Assembly: GCA_900551015.1 (NCBI GenBank)
Contig: URUI01000037.1
Coordinates: forward strand, 1-20,955
Length of the DNA: 20,955 nt
Source: an uncultured Collinsella sp.
GTDB lineage: Bacteria > Actinomycetota > Coriobacteriia > Coriobacteriales > Coriobacteriaceae
Direction of reading: 5' to 3'
In this document: piece after piece, positions 8,275 through 15,397 of the stretch
How the letters are laid out: each line of letters begins with the position of its first letter
Position numbering within the stretch: position 1 is the first letter of the stretch
Program-made: the position numbers and the translations under genes
The notes under the pieces: generated by a model
What the model saw: the letters and a program-made list of their open reading frames with translations, nothing else
Told to the model about the DNA's origin: nothing
Databases searched by the model: none

Positions 8275-8291
8275 CCTATTGCATTACTAGG
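8275..8291. promoter_or_regulatory. Palindrome CCTA-N9-TAGG over the cysK -35
   Basis: The short dyad CCTA (8275-8278) and TAGG (8288-8291) flanks the proposed -35 box. Its position suits a repressor such as the divergent Rrf2 protein. No operator consensus for this subgroup is known to me, so this is only a candidate. Confidence 0.35.
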
Positions 8292-8307
8292 CTTTAGTGT
8301 CTACTAT
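8279..8307 (+). promoter_or_regulatory. cysK: Probable sigma-70-type promoter of cysK
   Basis: TTGCAT at 8279-8284 and TACTAT at 8302-8307 are separated by exactly 17 bases. Transcription would start near 8314 and give an untranslated leader of about 100 bases before cysK. Confidence 0.6.
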
Positions 8308-8329
8308 GCTTCCCAACAGCTAAACGAAC

Positions 8330-8342
8330 AACCTATAAGGTT
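8330..8342. promoter_or_regulatory. Palindrome AACCT-ATA-AGGTT in the cysK leader
   Basis: A perfect 5-bp dyad with 3-base centre about 16 bases after the predicted cysK start point, where a bound regulator would block transcription. A second small hairpin, ACCGT/ACGGT at 8365-8382, follows. It could be an operator or an RNA structure. Confidence 0.35.
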
Positions 8343-8414
8343 TGTGGGTTTCGCTGCTAGAAACACCGTAAAACCACACGGTATCCAGTCATTTGAACAC
8401 TTTGGAGGTTCACC

Positions 8415-9353
8415 ATGAGCAATGTTTACACGTCCATCGATCAGCTTATCGGCCACACCCCGCTTCTGGAGCTCACCCACTTTGAGGCCGACGAGGACCT
8501 CAGGGCCCGCGTGCTCGTCAAACTGGAATACTTCAACCCCGCCGGGTCCGTTAAAGACCGCGTCGCCAAGAACATGATTGACGAGGCCGAGAAGGCCGGC
8601 AAGCTCGTGCGTGGCGGCGACTACACCATCATCGAGCCCACGAGCGGCAACACCGGCGTCGGCATCGCCTCGGTGGCGGCGGCCCGCGGCTACAAGGTGA
8701 TCATCACCATGCCCGAGACCATGTCCGTCGAGCGCCGCAAGCTGATGCAGGCATACGGTGCGCAGCTCGTGCTCACCGACGGCTCCAAGGGCATGAAGGG
8801 CGCTATCGCCAAGGCGGAGGAGCTGCAGAAGGAGACTCCCAACAGCATCATCGCCGGCCAGTTTGTGAACCCCGCGAACCCGGCCATTCACAAGGCCACG
8901 ACTGGCCCCGAGATCTGGGACGACACCGACGGCAAGGTCGACATCTTCGTCGCCGGCGTTGGCACCGGCGGCACCGTGACCGGCGTGGGCGAGTTCCTCA
9001 AGGAGCAGAACCCCGAGATTAAAGTCGTCGCCGTCGAGCCCGCCACCTCCCCGGTGCTCTCCAAGGGCCAGGCAGGCCCGCACAAGATCCAGGGTATCGG
9101 CGCCGGCTTTGTGCCCGACGTCCTCGACACCCAGGTCTACGACGAGATCATCCCCGTCGAGAACGAGGACGCCTTTGCCACCGGCCGCGCCGTGGGCCAC
9201 AAGGAGGGCGTGCTCGTGGGCATTTCGTCCGGTGCCGCCGTGTGGGCCGCACTGCAGCTGGCCAAGCGCCCCGAGAACGAGGGCAAGACCATCGTGGCGC
9301 TGCTCGCCGACACCGGCGAGCGCTACCTGTCCACGGCACTCTTCCAGGACTAG
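8415..9353 (+). CDS. cysK: Cysteine synthase A (O-acetylserine sulfhydrylase)
   Basis: PLP enzyme of fold type II that makes cysteine from O-acetylserine and sulfide in the cytosol. The 312-residue length matches CysK. K47 in NPAGSVKDR is the PLP lysine; TSGNTG (about 76-81) binds substrate; GTGGTVTG (about 180-187) is the phosphate-binding loop; and SSGAA lies near the C terminus with ALLADTGERYLST. The ATG at 8415 has TTTGGAGG at ideal spacing. Divergent from the Rrf2 regulator and followed by mnmA. A CysM or cystathionine beta-synthase assignment is less likely because the protein has no extra domain and fits CysK throughout. Confidence 0.96.
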   Translation: MSNVYTSIDQLIGHTPLLELTHFEADEDLRARVLVKLEYFNPAGSVKDRVAKNMIDEAEKAGKLVRGGDYTIIEPTSGNTGVGIASVAAARGYKVIITMPETMSVERRKLMQAYGAQLVLTDGSKGMKGAIAKAEELQKETPNSIIAGQFVNPANPAIHKATTGPEIWDDTDGKVDIFVAGVGTGGTVTGVGEFLKEQNPEIKVVAVEPATSPVLSKGQAGPHKIQGIGAGFVPDVLDTQVYDEIIPVENEDAFATGRAVGHKEGVLVGISSGAAVWAALQLAKRPENEGKTIVALLADTGERYLSTALFQD

Positions 9354-9357
9354 AGCT

Positions 9358-9374
9358 CTCGTTCTTAGAACGAG
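9358..9374 (+). other. Hairpin directly after cysK
   Basis: CTCGTTC-TTA-GAACGAG is a perfect 7-bp stem a few bases after the cysK stop. It has no T run, so it is not a standard terminator; it could protect the 3' end or be a pause site. Confidence 0.5.
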
Positions 9375-9452
9375 TCCAAGGCACGCCGGTCTCCCCTCTC
9401 TTCTGGCAGCCTGAGCTCATCCCAACAGGGTGTCCCACAGGACGCCCGAACT

Positions 9453-9461
9453 TGCTACAAT
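9453..9461 (+). promoter_or_regulatory. Candidate extended -10 promoter of mnmA
   Basis: TGCTACAAT (TGn plus TACAAT) ends at 9461, about 72 bases before mnmA, with no good -35. The expected start near 9468 falls inside the left arm of the terminator hairpin at 9466-9504. Confidence 0.5.
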
Positions 9462-9465
9462 GTCT

Positions 9466-9504
9466 GCGGCGCGGAACCAGCCTCCCGCGCCGCTTTTCTT
9501 TTTT
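9466..9504 (+). terminator. Strong terminator between cysK and mnmA
   Basis: The 9-bp GC stem gcggcgcgg (9466-9474) pairs with ccgcgccgc (9485-9493) and is followed by ttttctttttt. It would end cysK transcription. It lies only 29 bases before the mnmA start and right at the predicted mnmA start point. Confidence 0.9.
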
Positions 9505-9533
9505 GGCCACATGCCACCAAGGAGAACCTCCCC

Positions 9534-10634
9534 ATGCACAACAAGCGCGTGCTCGTCGCCATGAGCGGCGGCGTCGATTCCAGCGTGACCGCGTATCTGC
9601 TCAAAAGTCAGGGTTACGAATGTGTCGGTGCCACCATGCGCCTCACCTGCCCCGCGCCCGATCCCGCCACGGGCATGAGTAAGGTCGACCACGACATCGC
9701 CGATGCAAAGGCCGTCGCCGAGCGCCTGGGGATACCCCATCACGTGCTCGACTTGCAGCAAACCTTCGACCGCAACGTTGTCGAGCGTTTTATGAACGCC
9801 TACCAGGAGGGGCTGACGCCCAATCCGTGTATCATCTGCAACCGCCATATTAAGTTTGGCGCGTTGCTGGATGCGGCGCTGGATATGGGCTGCGACTACA
9901 TCGCCACAGGCCACTATGCCAAAACGAGCCAGGCGCCCGACGGCACCTGGCAGCTGCATCGCGGCGAGGACCCCAAAAAGGACCAGAGTTACTTTTTGTA
10001 TTCGCTCACGCAGGAGCGCCTGGCGCACACGATCTTTCCGCTAGCAGGCCTAGACAAAGAGCGCGACGTGCGCCGCATAGCCGCCGAGCAGGGCTTTACC
10101 AACGCCCAGAAGGCCGAAAGCGAGGACATCTGCTTTATTCCAGACGGTGACTACGCGGGCTATATCGAGCGCCGTTGCGGACATCCCGCTGCACCGGGCG
10201 ACATTGTGTGGCGCGACGGCAGCGTGGTCGGGCGCCACAACGGCGCGCTGCGCTACACCATCGGCCAGCGCAAGGGCCTGGGCGTCGCGATGGCGCATCC
10301 CGTGTACGTAACGGGTGTCGACGCCGTCAACAACACTGTGCATCTGGGCGAGGCAGAGGATCTGACGGCCACGGCGCTCACGGCCAACGACTGGATTTGG
10401 AGCGCCCCTGCCGACCACATGGAAGCCGAGCTGGATGCCGGCGGCATCCGCGTGGGCGCCAAGTACCGCTACCGACAGAAAGACCAGGCAGCGATCCTTA
10501 CGCGCGGCGAAGACGGGCAAATGTTGCTGACCTTTGACGAGCCGCAGCGCGCCATCGCCCCCGGCCAGGCTGTCGTTATATACCGCGGCGACATCGTCCT
10601 GGGCGGCGGCACCGTGACCGGCGCACTTAAGTAG
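9534..10634 (+). CDS. mnmA: tRNA-specific 2-thiouridylase MnmA
   Basis: Makes 2-thiouridine at the wobble position (U34) of Lys, Glu and Gln tRNAs, using ATP and persulfide sulfur. The 366-residue length is normal. The PP-loop AMSGGVDSS is at residues 9-17. The two catalytic cysteines are C102 in NPCIICN and C200 in SEDICFIP. GHYAK, KDQSYFLY, GQRKGLG and the C-terminal beta-barrel are all present. The ATG at 9534 follows AAGGAGAACC. The sulfur donor is normally a cysteine desulfurase, and none is encoded beside it in this window. The gene converges on the HipA-like kinase gene with only 8 bases between stop codons. Confidence 0.96.
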   Translation: MHNKRVLVAMSGGVDSSVTAYLLKSQGYECVGATMRLTCPAPDPATGMSKVDHDIADAKAVAERLGIPHHVLDLQQTFDRNVVERFMNAYQEGLTPNPCIICNRHIKFGALLDAALDMGCDYIATGHYAKTSQAPDGTWQLHRGEDPKKDQSYFLYSLTQERLAHTIFPLAGLDKERDVRRIAAEQGFTNAQKAESEDICFIPDGDYAGYIERRCGHPAAPGDIVWRDGSVVGRHNGALRYTIGQRKGLGVAMAHPVYVTGVDAVNNTVHLGEAEDLTATALTANDWIWSAPADHMEAELDAGGIRVGAKYRYRQKDQAAILTRGEDGQMLLTFDEPQRAIAPGQAVVIYRGDIVLGGGTVTGALK

Positions 10635-10642
10635 CCGCGGGT

Positions 10643-12016
10643 TTATCGCTGCACGTGTCGAAGTACCTCAACAGCGGCACCAACCTCGATTATGCGACGC
10701 TCGAGGCCGCGGCGGATGGCCTCGAGTCGACCCTCCGCCGTGGCCCATTCGCTCTGCGAAAGAATCTCGATCGCCTCATCAACAAATCCGTTGAGCCGCG
10801 ATGAATCGAACCAATCAAGTGAGTCTGCAAGCGCCAGTTGGACGGAGGGGTCGGGTCCAAACGGCTTGGCGGCAAACCCAAACTCCCCGGCTACGAGCAC
10901 AGCGGTTGGCACGTTATACCACAGGCAGTTGCCGCTATCGAACAGCGGAGCAGGCCTTACCTCCAGGGTATCGACGTTGCGGATGATGCCAAAGTTTCGC
11001 CAATGGCGATCACTATTGGCCAAAAGGGCATCGCAGACAATCATCTGCGACATGGACCTTCTCACAGTGGCCTCATCGGCACCATGCTTGCCAAGGTAGC
11101 GACAGTATCGATCGTATGTCGAGTTTCCCCGCTGGCTGCCAAGTGCGTCCTTAACGTAAACAGCCGGAACATATTCCTCGCGGCCGTCAAGAAAATCCTC
11201 GCACAGGCACGCAGGGCCATCGAACATCCGCTCAACCGTATAAGGAACAAACTCGCCCTTGGGAAGCAAGCGACGATGTAGCGCCGTTGCAACCGCCTCG
11301 TTAAAGGGACGCTGATCGTCCATCCCGCACCCTTTAGCCAAAACGCGAATGCCGTTTCGGATCATCCACGATTTAGGGAGCTCGCCCTCGGACGTGTTAT
11401 CCGGATTTTTTAGACCGATGCCTTCCAGCCAACCCGAACGCTCTTCGGGCGCCGATCGCTCAAATTCGTTCTCAAAGTAATTGATGCTTTGCCATTTGAG
11501 TTCGGCGCAATCGGCCGGCCGCAGCCAATAACAATCCGAAAGTGATAAGCCCAGGCACCGAACCGGAACCTCGATGCCGCTGGCAATTCCCAGTTCACGA
11601 TAGCGCGAGACAAGTCCAGGGCGGACGTCAGGCACCGACCGATGGCTCCACCACACGTTGAGCTCCCGTTTATTCACCGTAGGAGAAGAGCTCGAGCATG
11701 TGCCAAACGGCATTCGTTGCGCATCGAGGACCTCGGCGATTTCGAAGGGAAACTCGCGCGTCGGGTCAAACGAAACACGCGCAACCTCGTAATCAGCGGA
11801 CATCAGCGTAAACTTGCGCCCCACATCGGCCGCAGGACGGCGTCCACGTTTGCGAACCTTTTGATAGGCGATCGCGGAATTATACTCAACCATCTTCCGT
11901 CCACCCACAGTATTGCATGCGAGCGTTCCGGATGCCGCCAGTTGCGATATGCGAGCCTTCGTAACGCCTAGCAGGCGGGCGGCATCACCCATAGATAAGT
12001 ATTCCGATGTATCCAT
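10643..12016 (-). CDS. HTH-domain / HipA-like kinase fusion protein
   Basis: A 457-residue protein with two parts. Residues about 5-60 resemble a MerR/excisionase-type helix-turn-helix: YLSMGDAARLLGVTKARISQ, then GGRKMVEYNSAIAYQ, then a basic RKRGRRP linker. The C-terminal part resembles the HipA Ser/Thr kinase: LPKSWM with RVLAKG (K228 likely binds ATP), FNEAVATAL, a CEDFL hinge, the catalytic loop ANSDRHWRNFG (D336, H338, N341) and the metal-binding DSG (D360). In classical HipBA the DNA-binding antitoxin is a separate gene; here one chain appears to carry both jobs, and no partner gene is present. ATG at 12016 is preferred because GAGGTG sits 9 bases upstream; GTG at 12028 or ATG at 12025 is possible. 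Kinase fold likely; toxin, defence or regulatory role unknown. Confidence 0.8.
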   Translation of the reverse strand: MDTSEYLSMGDAARLLGVTKARISQLAASGTLACNTVGGRKMVEYNSAIAYQKVRKRGRRPAADVGRKFTLMSADYEVARVSFDPTREFPFEIAEVLDAQRMPFGTCSSSSPTVNKRELNVWWSHRSVPDVRPGLVSRYRELGIASGIEVPVRCLGLSLSDCYWLRPADCAELKWQSINYFENEFERSAPEERSGWLEGIGLKNPDNTSEGELPKSWMIRNGIRVLAKGCGMDDQRPFNEAVATALHRRLLPKGEFVPYTVERMFDGPACLCEDFLDGREEYVPAVYVKDALGSQRGNSTYDRYCRYLGKHGADEATVRRSMSQMIVCDALLANSDRHWRNFGIIRNVDTLEVRPAPLFDSGNCLWYNVPTAVLVAGEFGFAAKPFGPDPSVQLALADSLDWFDSSRLNGFVDEAIEILSQSEWATAEGRLEAIRRGLERRIIEVGAAVEVLRHVQR

Positions 12017-12050
12017 GCGCCGCATCACCTCGTTAAGTATTTCACGCGTT

Positions 12051-12076
12051 AAGATAACTTATCTTATACAAGATAA
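12051..12076. promoter_or_regulatory. Operator with three AAGATAA copies upstream of the HTH-HipA gene
   Basis: AAGATAA occurs at 12051-12057 and 12070-12076, with its inverse TTATCTT at 12059-12065. The first pair forms a palindrome with a one-base centre, and the second pair forms TATCTT-N4-AAGATA. Possible minus-strand -10 boxes (TATTAT or TATAAG) overlap it. Since the encoded protein has its own DNA-binding domain, autoregulation is the simple reading. Confidence 0.7.
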
Positions 12077-12094
12077 TACTAAACGGACTGAATT

Positions 12095-12121
12095 GAAAAA
12101 AGGCCCGAAAAATCGGGCCTT
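12095..12121 (-). terminator. Rho-independent terminator of the M42 peptidase gene
   Basis: Stem aaggcccga / tcgggcctt (12100-12108 with 12113-12121), 4-base loop, followed on the minus strand by a run of T. It begins 34 bases after the peptidase stop. Confidence 0.9.
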
Positions 12122-12154
12122 AGCGATTGGTCAGCCGAGTCGCAAACTGCTCCC

Positions 12155-13198
12155 CTAGCGCTGCACGTAGGCGCGGACGAGCTCGTAGGTATTGCGCACA
12201 CCGTCGATGTGGCTGCGCTCGTAGTTGTGGCTCGCGTACACGCCGGGGCCGATCAGACCATGGCGAATGTCGTAGCCGGCCGAAAGCGTGGCCTCGACGT
12301 CGGAGCCGTAATGCGGGTACACGTCGATGGCGTAATCGAGCTCCAGCTCGCGCGCGATGTTGGACAGCGTGGTTACCAGGTCGTAGTTGTACGGACCGCC
12401 CGAATCCTTGGCGCAAATCGACACCATGCGCTCGGTGCAGCCCAGGTCGTCGCCCACGCAGCCCATGTCAACGCTGATCATCTCGCGCGTGTCGGCCGGC
12501 ACGAAGGCACCGCCGTGGCCGACCTCTTCGTACACGGTAAAGAGCAGCGATACCTTGCGCGAAAGGGTCACCTCGCCGTCGGCAACGGCGCGAGCCAAAC
12601 CCAGCAGAATCGACGCCGACAGCTTGTCATCCAGGAAGCGACTCTTGATGTAGCCGCTCTCCGTCACCGTGGTACGCGGATCCATAGCGATGATATCGCC
12701 CGTCTGAATACCCAGCTCGAGCACATCGTCCTTGCTATCGACGTTCTCGTCGAGCAAGATCTCCATGTTCTTCTCGATGGTCTTGACCGGCTCATCGGCC
12801 ACATGCGCCGAAGGCTCGGTGTTGAGAACCACACCCGTGTAGACATTGCCATCGCGCGTGTAAACGGTGCAGTTCTCGCCATCGGCCGTAGACCACTGAT
12901 GCCCGCCGAGCGTCGTGGGACGCAAGCGACCATTGTCCTTGATGGAGCGCACCATGGCGCCCAGGGTATCGACATGGCTCGCCAGTACGAGCGGCTCGCC
13001 CTCGCCGCCAAGCTCGACCAGCACGTTGCCCTTATTGGAACGCTCGGGGCCAAAGCCCATATCACGCAACGTTTCCATCAGATAATCAGTCGCCGCACGG
13101 GTATAGCCCGTAGGCGAAGCAATCGAGGTAAGCGCCTTCAACTGCTCAGTAATATAGGAGAGCGTCTCCTCCAACGAAGCATCATTATTAGAAGCCAT
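12155..13198 (-). CDS. M42 family metallopeptidase (aminopeptidase, FrvX-like)
   Basis: A 347-residue cytosolic dinuclear metal aminopeptidase of the M42/glutamyl-aminopeptidase type. Expected metal and catalytic residues are visible: H75 and D77 in ASHVDTLG, D190 in KSRFLDDK, the E224-E225 pair in YEEVGHGG, D244 in SVDMGC, and H324 in YASHNYERSH. Length fits the family (340-360). The ATG at 13198 has GGAAGG six bases upstream. It is a single-gene unit: gene-free DNA precedes it and a strong terminator follows. Substrate is not evident; members usually form large tetrahedral complexes that finish peptide breakdown. Confidence 0.93.
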   Translation of the reverse strand: MASNNDASLEETLSYITEQLKALTSIASPTGYTRAATDYLMETLRDMGFGPERSNKGNVLVELGGEGEPLVLASHVDTLGAMVRSIKDNGRLRPTTLGGHQWSTADGENCTVYTRDGNVYTGVVLNTEPSAHVADEPVKTIEKNMEILLDENVDSKDDVLELGIQTGDIIAMDPRTTVTESGYIKSRFLDDKLSASILLGLARAVADGEVTLSRKVSLLFTVYEEVGHGGAFVPADTREMISVDMGCVGDDLGCTERMVSICAKDSGGPYNYDLVTTLSNIARELELDYAIDVYPHYGSDVEATLSAGYDIRHGLIGPGVYASHNYERSHIDGVRNTYELVRAYVQR

Positions 13199-13706
13199 AT
13201 GTATCCTTCCATATAAAACTAAGACCGAGCCCCGATTTTAACCGTTCTGCACGCACAAAGCCCTGGGAGCCCGACCAGCCCTCGGACGCCGGCGCGCCGG
13301 CTTGGGCGCACGCGTGCCATTCAATCCTATTCTTGTATTAAGAACTTAGATTCATGCATAAAAATGAGGCATCTATTTCTCTAGCGTCAGGGCACCCCAT
13401 CCAGGGCCGTGCAAAAAACGGAATATTCAGCATCGCGGTATCTGATAGAGCCATCGGGAGGCGGCAAAACCGACCGCCTTGTCCTGTATTTGGGGCATAA
13501 CGCTGCTAAAAACGAACAAGTCATCCCTTCAGCCGAGATTCCTTTGCCGAAGCCGCTTGCTCATTCCTACTTGAAACCGCAATAATCACGTTTTAACTGT
13601 ATGCAACCCACTCGGTCTGCTGAATACTCGCAAAAATGCACGCCCCCCTTACCTCCACCCGTTCCCGGCATGTTCTTGCCGCCGCTCCAGGAGGTTTCCA
13701 TGGGAC
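13199..13706. other. Gene-free region with palindromes
   Basis: About 500 bases with no convincing ORF on either strand. It holds a perfect 14-base palindrome GCCGGCGCGCCGGC at 13288-13301, a 10-base palindrome GCACGCGTGC at 13308-13317, an AT-rich hairpin TTCTT/AAGAA near 13332, and a 6-bp hairpin AGGCGG/CCGCCT at 13459-13479. It must contain the M42 peptidase promoter. It could also be an unrecognised RNA gene or decayed sequence; I recognise no known RNA family. Confidence 0.5.
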
Positions 13707-13745
13707 AAAAGAGGCCCCGCCACGCAAAACGCGCAGCGGGGCCTC
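13707..13745 (-). terminator. Rho-independent terminator of the fucO-like gene
   Basis: Perfect 10-bp stem GAGGCCCCGC (13711-13720) with GCGGGGCCTC (13736-13745), followed on the minus strand by TTTTGT. It begins 53 bases after the dehydrogenase stop at 13799. Confidence 0.88.
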
Positions 13746-13798
13746 CGACATGTCCGAGGACGATTCTGGGGCTAACGGGCGGGGCCCGCCGAACCAGG

Positions 13799-14965
13799 TT
13801 AAGCAGCCGGGCAGATCTTCTTGAAGAGCTCGATAACGTCGTCGAGCGTCGCCTCGCGCGGGTTACCCGGGAAGCAGGCGTCGGCCATGGCGTCCTTGGC
13901 CAGGACCTCGATCTCGTCGGCCTTCATGGCCTCGCAGACGTGCGGGATGTTCACGTCGGCAGAGAGCTGCTTAACGGCGGCGATGGCGGCGTCGGCGGCC
14001 TCGTCGGTGCTCATGCCCGTGGTGTCAACGCCCATGGCGACGGCGACCTTGGCCAGGCGCTCGGCGCAAACCGGCTTGTTGAACTCCATGGCGATCGGCA
14101 GCAGCATGGCGCAAGCGACGCCGTGCGGAGTGTCGTAGTGAGCGGACAGGGTGTGAGCCATGGCGTGGTCGATGCCCAGGCCAACGTTGGAGAAGCCCAT
14201 GCCGGCGACATACTGACCAAGAGCCATGCCCTCGCGGCCGGAGCCGGGCTGGCCGGACTTGGCCTCGGCAACGGAGTCGCGCAGGTTCTCGCTGATCAGC
14301 TTAATAGCCTCAAAGTGGAACATGTCGGAGAGCTCCCAAGCGCCCTTGGTGGTGTATCCCTCGATGGCGTGGGTCAGAGCGTCCATGCCAGTGGAAGCGG
14401 TCAGGCCGGCGGGCATGGAAGCCATCATGTCGGGGTCGACGACGGCGACCTCAGGGGCGTCGTTGGTGTCGACGCACACGAACTTGCGGACCTTCTCGGG
14501 GTCGGTGATGACGTAGTTGATGGTTACCTCGGCAGCGGTACCGGCGGTCGTCGGCACGGCGATGGTGAACACAGCGTGGTTCTTAGTCGGAGCAACGCCC
14601 TCGAGGCTGCGGACATCGGCGAACTCGGGGTTGTTGATGATGATGCCGATAGCCTTGGCGGTGTCCATGGAGGAGCCACCACCGATGGTCACGATAGCGT
14701 CAGCCTCGGCGGCCTTAAAGGCCTCGACGCCGTCCTTGACGTTCTGGATGGTGGGGTTGGGCTTAATCTCGGAGTAGAGGCTCCAAGCAATACCGGCGGC
14801 GTCGAGCTCGTCGGTTACCTTGGCGGTAACGCCAAACTTGACCAGGTCGGGGTCGGAGCAGACGAAGATCTTCTTGTAGCCACGACGCTGGAGCTCGCCG
14901 GGGATCTCCTTGATGGCGCCAGAACCATGATAAGAAATGGTGTTGAGAACGAAACGATTAGCCAT
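13799..14965 (-). CDS. fucO: Iron-containing alcohol dehydrogenase, lactaldehyde reductase (FucO-like)
   Basis: Group III NAD-dependent alcohol dehydrogenase, 388 residues. It closely resembles FucO, which reduces lactaldehyde to 1,2-propanediol: MANR start, NNPEFADVRSLEG, VPTTAGTAAEVTINYVITD, RKFVCVD, MALGQYVAGMGFSNVGLG and GNPREATLDD. The NAD-binding GGGSSMDTAKA is at 95-105. Metal ligands are D195, H199, H267 and H281. The ATG at 14965 follows GGGAGG. No fucose or rhamnose genes are adjacent, so it may act on lactaldehyde from another locus or on short aldehydes as a fermentative electron sink. The upstream region has sugar-regulator-like operator cores. FucO-type identity is strong; the in vivo substrate is inferred. 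Confidence 0.9.
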   Translation of the reverse strand: MANRFVLNTISYHGSGAIKEIPGELQRRGYKKIFVCSDPDLVKFGVTAKVTDELDAAGIAWSLYSEIKPNPTIQNVKDGVEAFKAAEADAIVTIGGGSSMDTAKAIGIIINNPEFADVRSLEGVAPTKNHAVFTIAVPTTAGTAAEVTINYVITDPEKVRKFVCVDTNDAPEVAVVDPDMMASMPAGLTASTGMDALTHAIEGYTTKGAWELSDMFHFEAIKLISENLRDSVAEAKSGQPGSGREGMALGQYVAGMGFSNVGLGIDHAMAHTLSAHYDTPHGVACAMLLPIAMEFNKPVCAERLAKVAVAMGVDTTGMSTDEAADAAIAAVKQLSADVNIPHVCEAMKADEIEVLAKDAMADACFPGNPREATLDDVIELFKKICPAA

Positions 14966-14984
14966 TGATAGCCTCCCATCGTGT

Positions 14985-15007
14985 GCGGGGCGCCCATTAC
15001 GCCCCGC
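14985..15007 (-). promoter_or_regulatory. Leader hairpin before the fucO ribosome site
   Basis: GCGGGGCG (14985-14992) pairs perfectly with CGCCCCGC (15000-15007) around a 7-base loop, directly upstream of the GGGAGG ribosome site. It has no T run, so it more likely stabilises the message or tunes translation than terminates. Confidence 0.55.
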
Positions 15008-15024
15008 GCTGCAAGTTCCATCCT

Positions 15025-15080
15025 AACGCTTTTGAAACAAAAAATGCATGAGAACGTCAAAAGTGTTAAAGCGTTTCAAC
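15025..15080 (-). promoter_or_regulatory. Two LacI/cre-like operator cores upstream of fucO
   Basis: The dyad gttaaagcgtttcaac (15065-15080) has a central CG with 12 of 16 positions symmetric, as in LacI-family or CcpA-type sites. A second AAAGCGTT core lies inverted at 15025-15032, 43 bases away centre to centre (about four helical turns). A possible minus-strand -35 TTGACG lies between them at 15055-15060; the -10 is unclear. Regulator unknown. Confidence 0.5.
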
Positions 15081-15200
15081 ATAATAACGGAGCCCCAGTC
15101 CTTCCCTCCCGACTGCAGCGAAGGCTAGATTATAGGAGCAATTGCCCAAAGGATACGACCAACTCAGTCTATAAATTGTTCCTGTTTTAGCAATATATGT

Positions 15201-15229
15201 TTGACAATACGTTTATAAAAGGATACTTT
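15201..15229 (+). promoter_or_regulatory. Sigma-70-type promoter of the low-GC islet
   Basis: A consensus -35 TTGACA (15201-15206) and TACTTT (15224-15229) with 17-base spacing. The transcript would begin near 15236, just before the Cys-rich mini-ORF and about 140 bases before the LURP-one-like gene. Confidence 0.65.
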
Positions 15230-15241
15230 ATAGTAATTAAT

Positions 15242-15397
15242 ATGCATGCAGCAAATAGTGTTATTCATTTTGTTAGAAATTGCCCATGCGGTTGTTGCAG
15301 CTGCATGTACTGCAACATACAGCGTAATTCTCCGCACGAAGCAGAAGACGGTTCCAATTCGATCGAGGCGATGACGCGTGATGGCTACTGGTCCTAA
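15242..15397 (+). CDS. Possible 51-residue Cys-rich small protein
   Basis: From ATG 15242 the ORF encodes 51 residues with a dense cluster CPCGCCSCMYC (six Cys in eleven residues), as in small metal-binding or thiol peptides, or a cysteine-sensing leader. It lies right after a good promoter but has no properly spaced ribosome site, so it would be nearly leaderless. Its end overlaps the start of the next gene by 17-20 bases, which would allow translational coupling. No family is recognised. It may be non-coding leader sequence. Confidence 0.25.
   Translation: MHAANSVIHFVRNCPCGCCSCMYCNIQRNSPHEAEDGSNSIEAMTRDGYWS

Noticed and set aside
8304..9200. 298-codon minus-strand open frame
   Set aside because: Antisense to cysK; Gly/Leu/Asp-rich shadow of the opposite strand.
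12209..13216. 335-codon plus-strand open frame
   Set aside because: Antisense to the M42 peptidase, which has all its metal ligands.
13601..14968. 455-codon plus-strand open frame with Gly/Val/Asp-rich sequence
   Set aside because: Antisense to the fucO-like gene, whose metal ligands and NAD motif are clear; the repetitive composition is a mirror of GC-rich codons.
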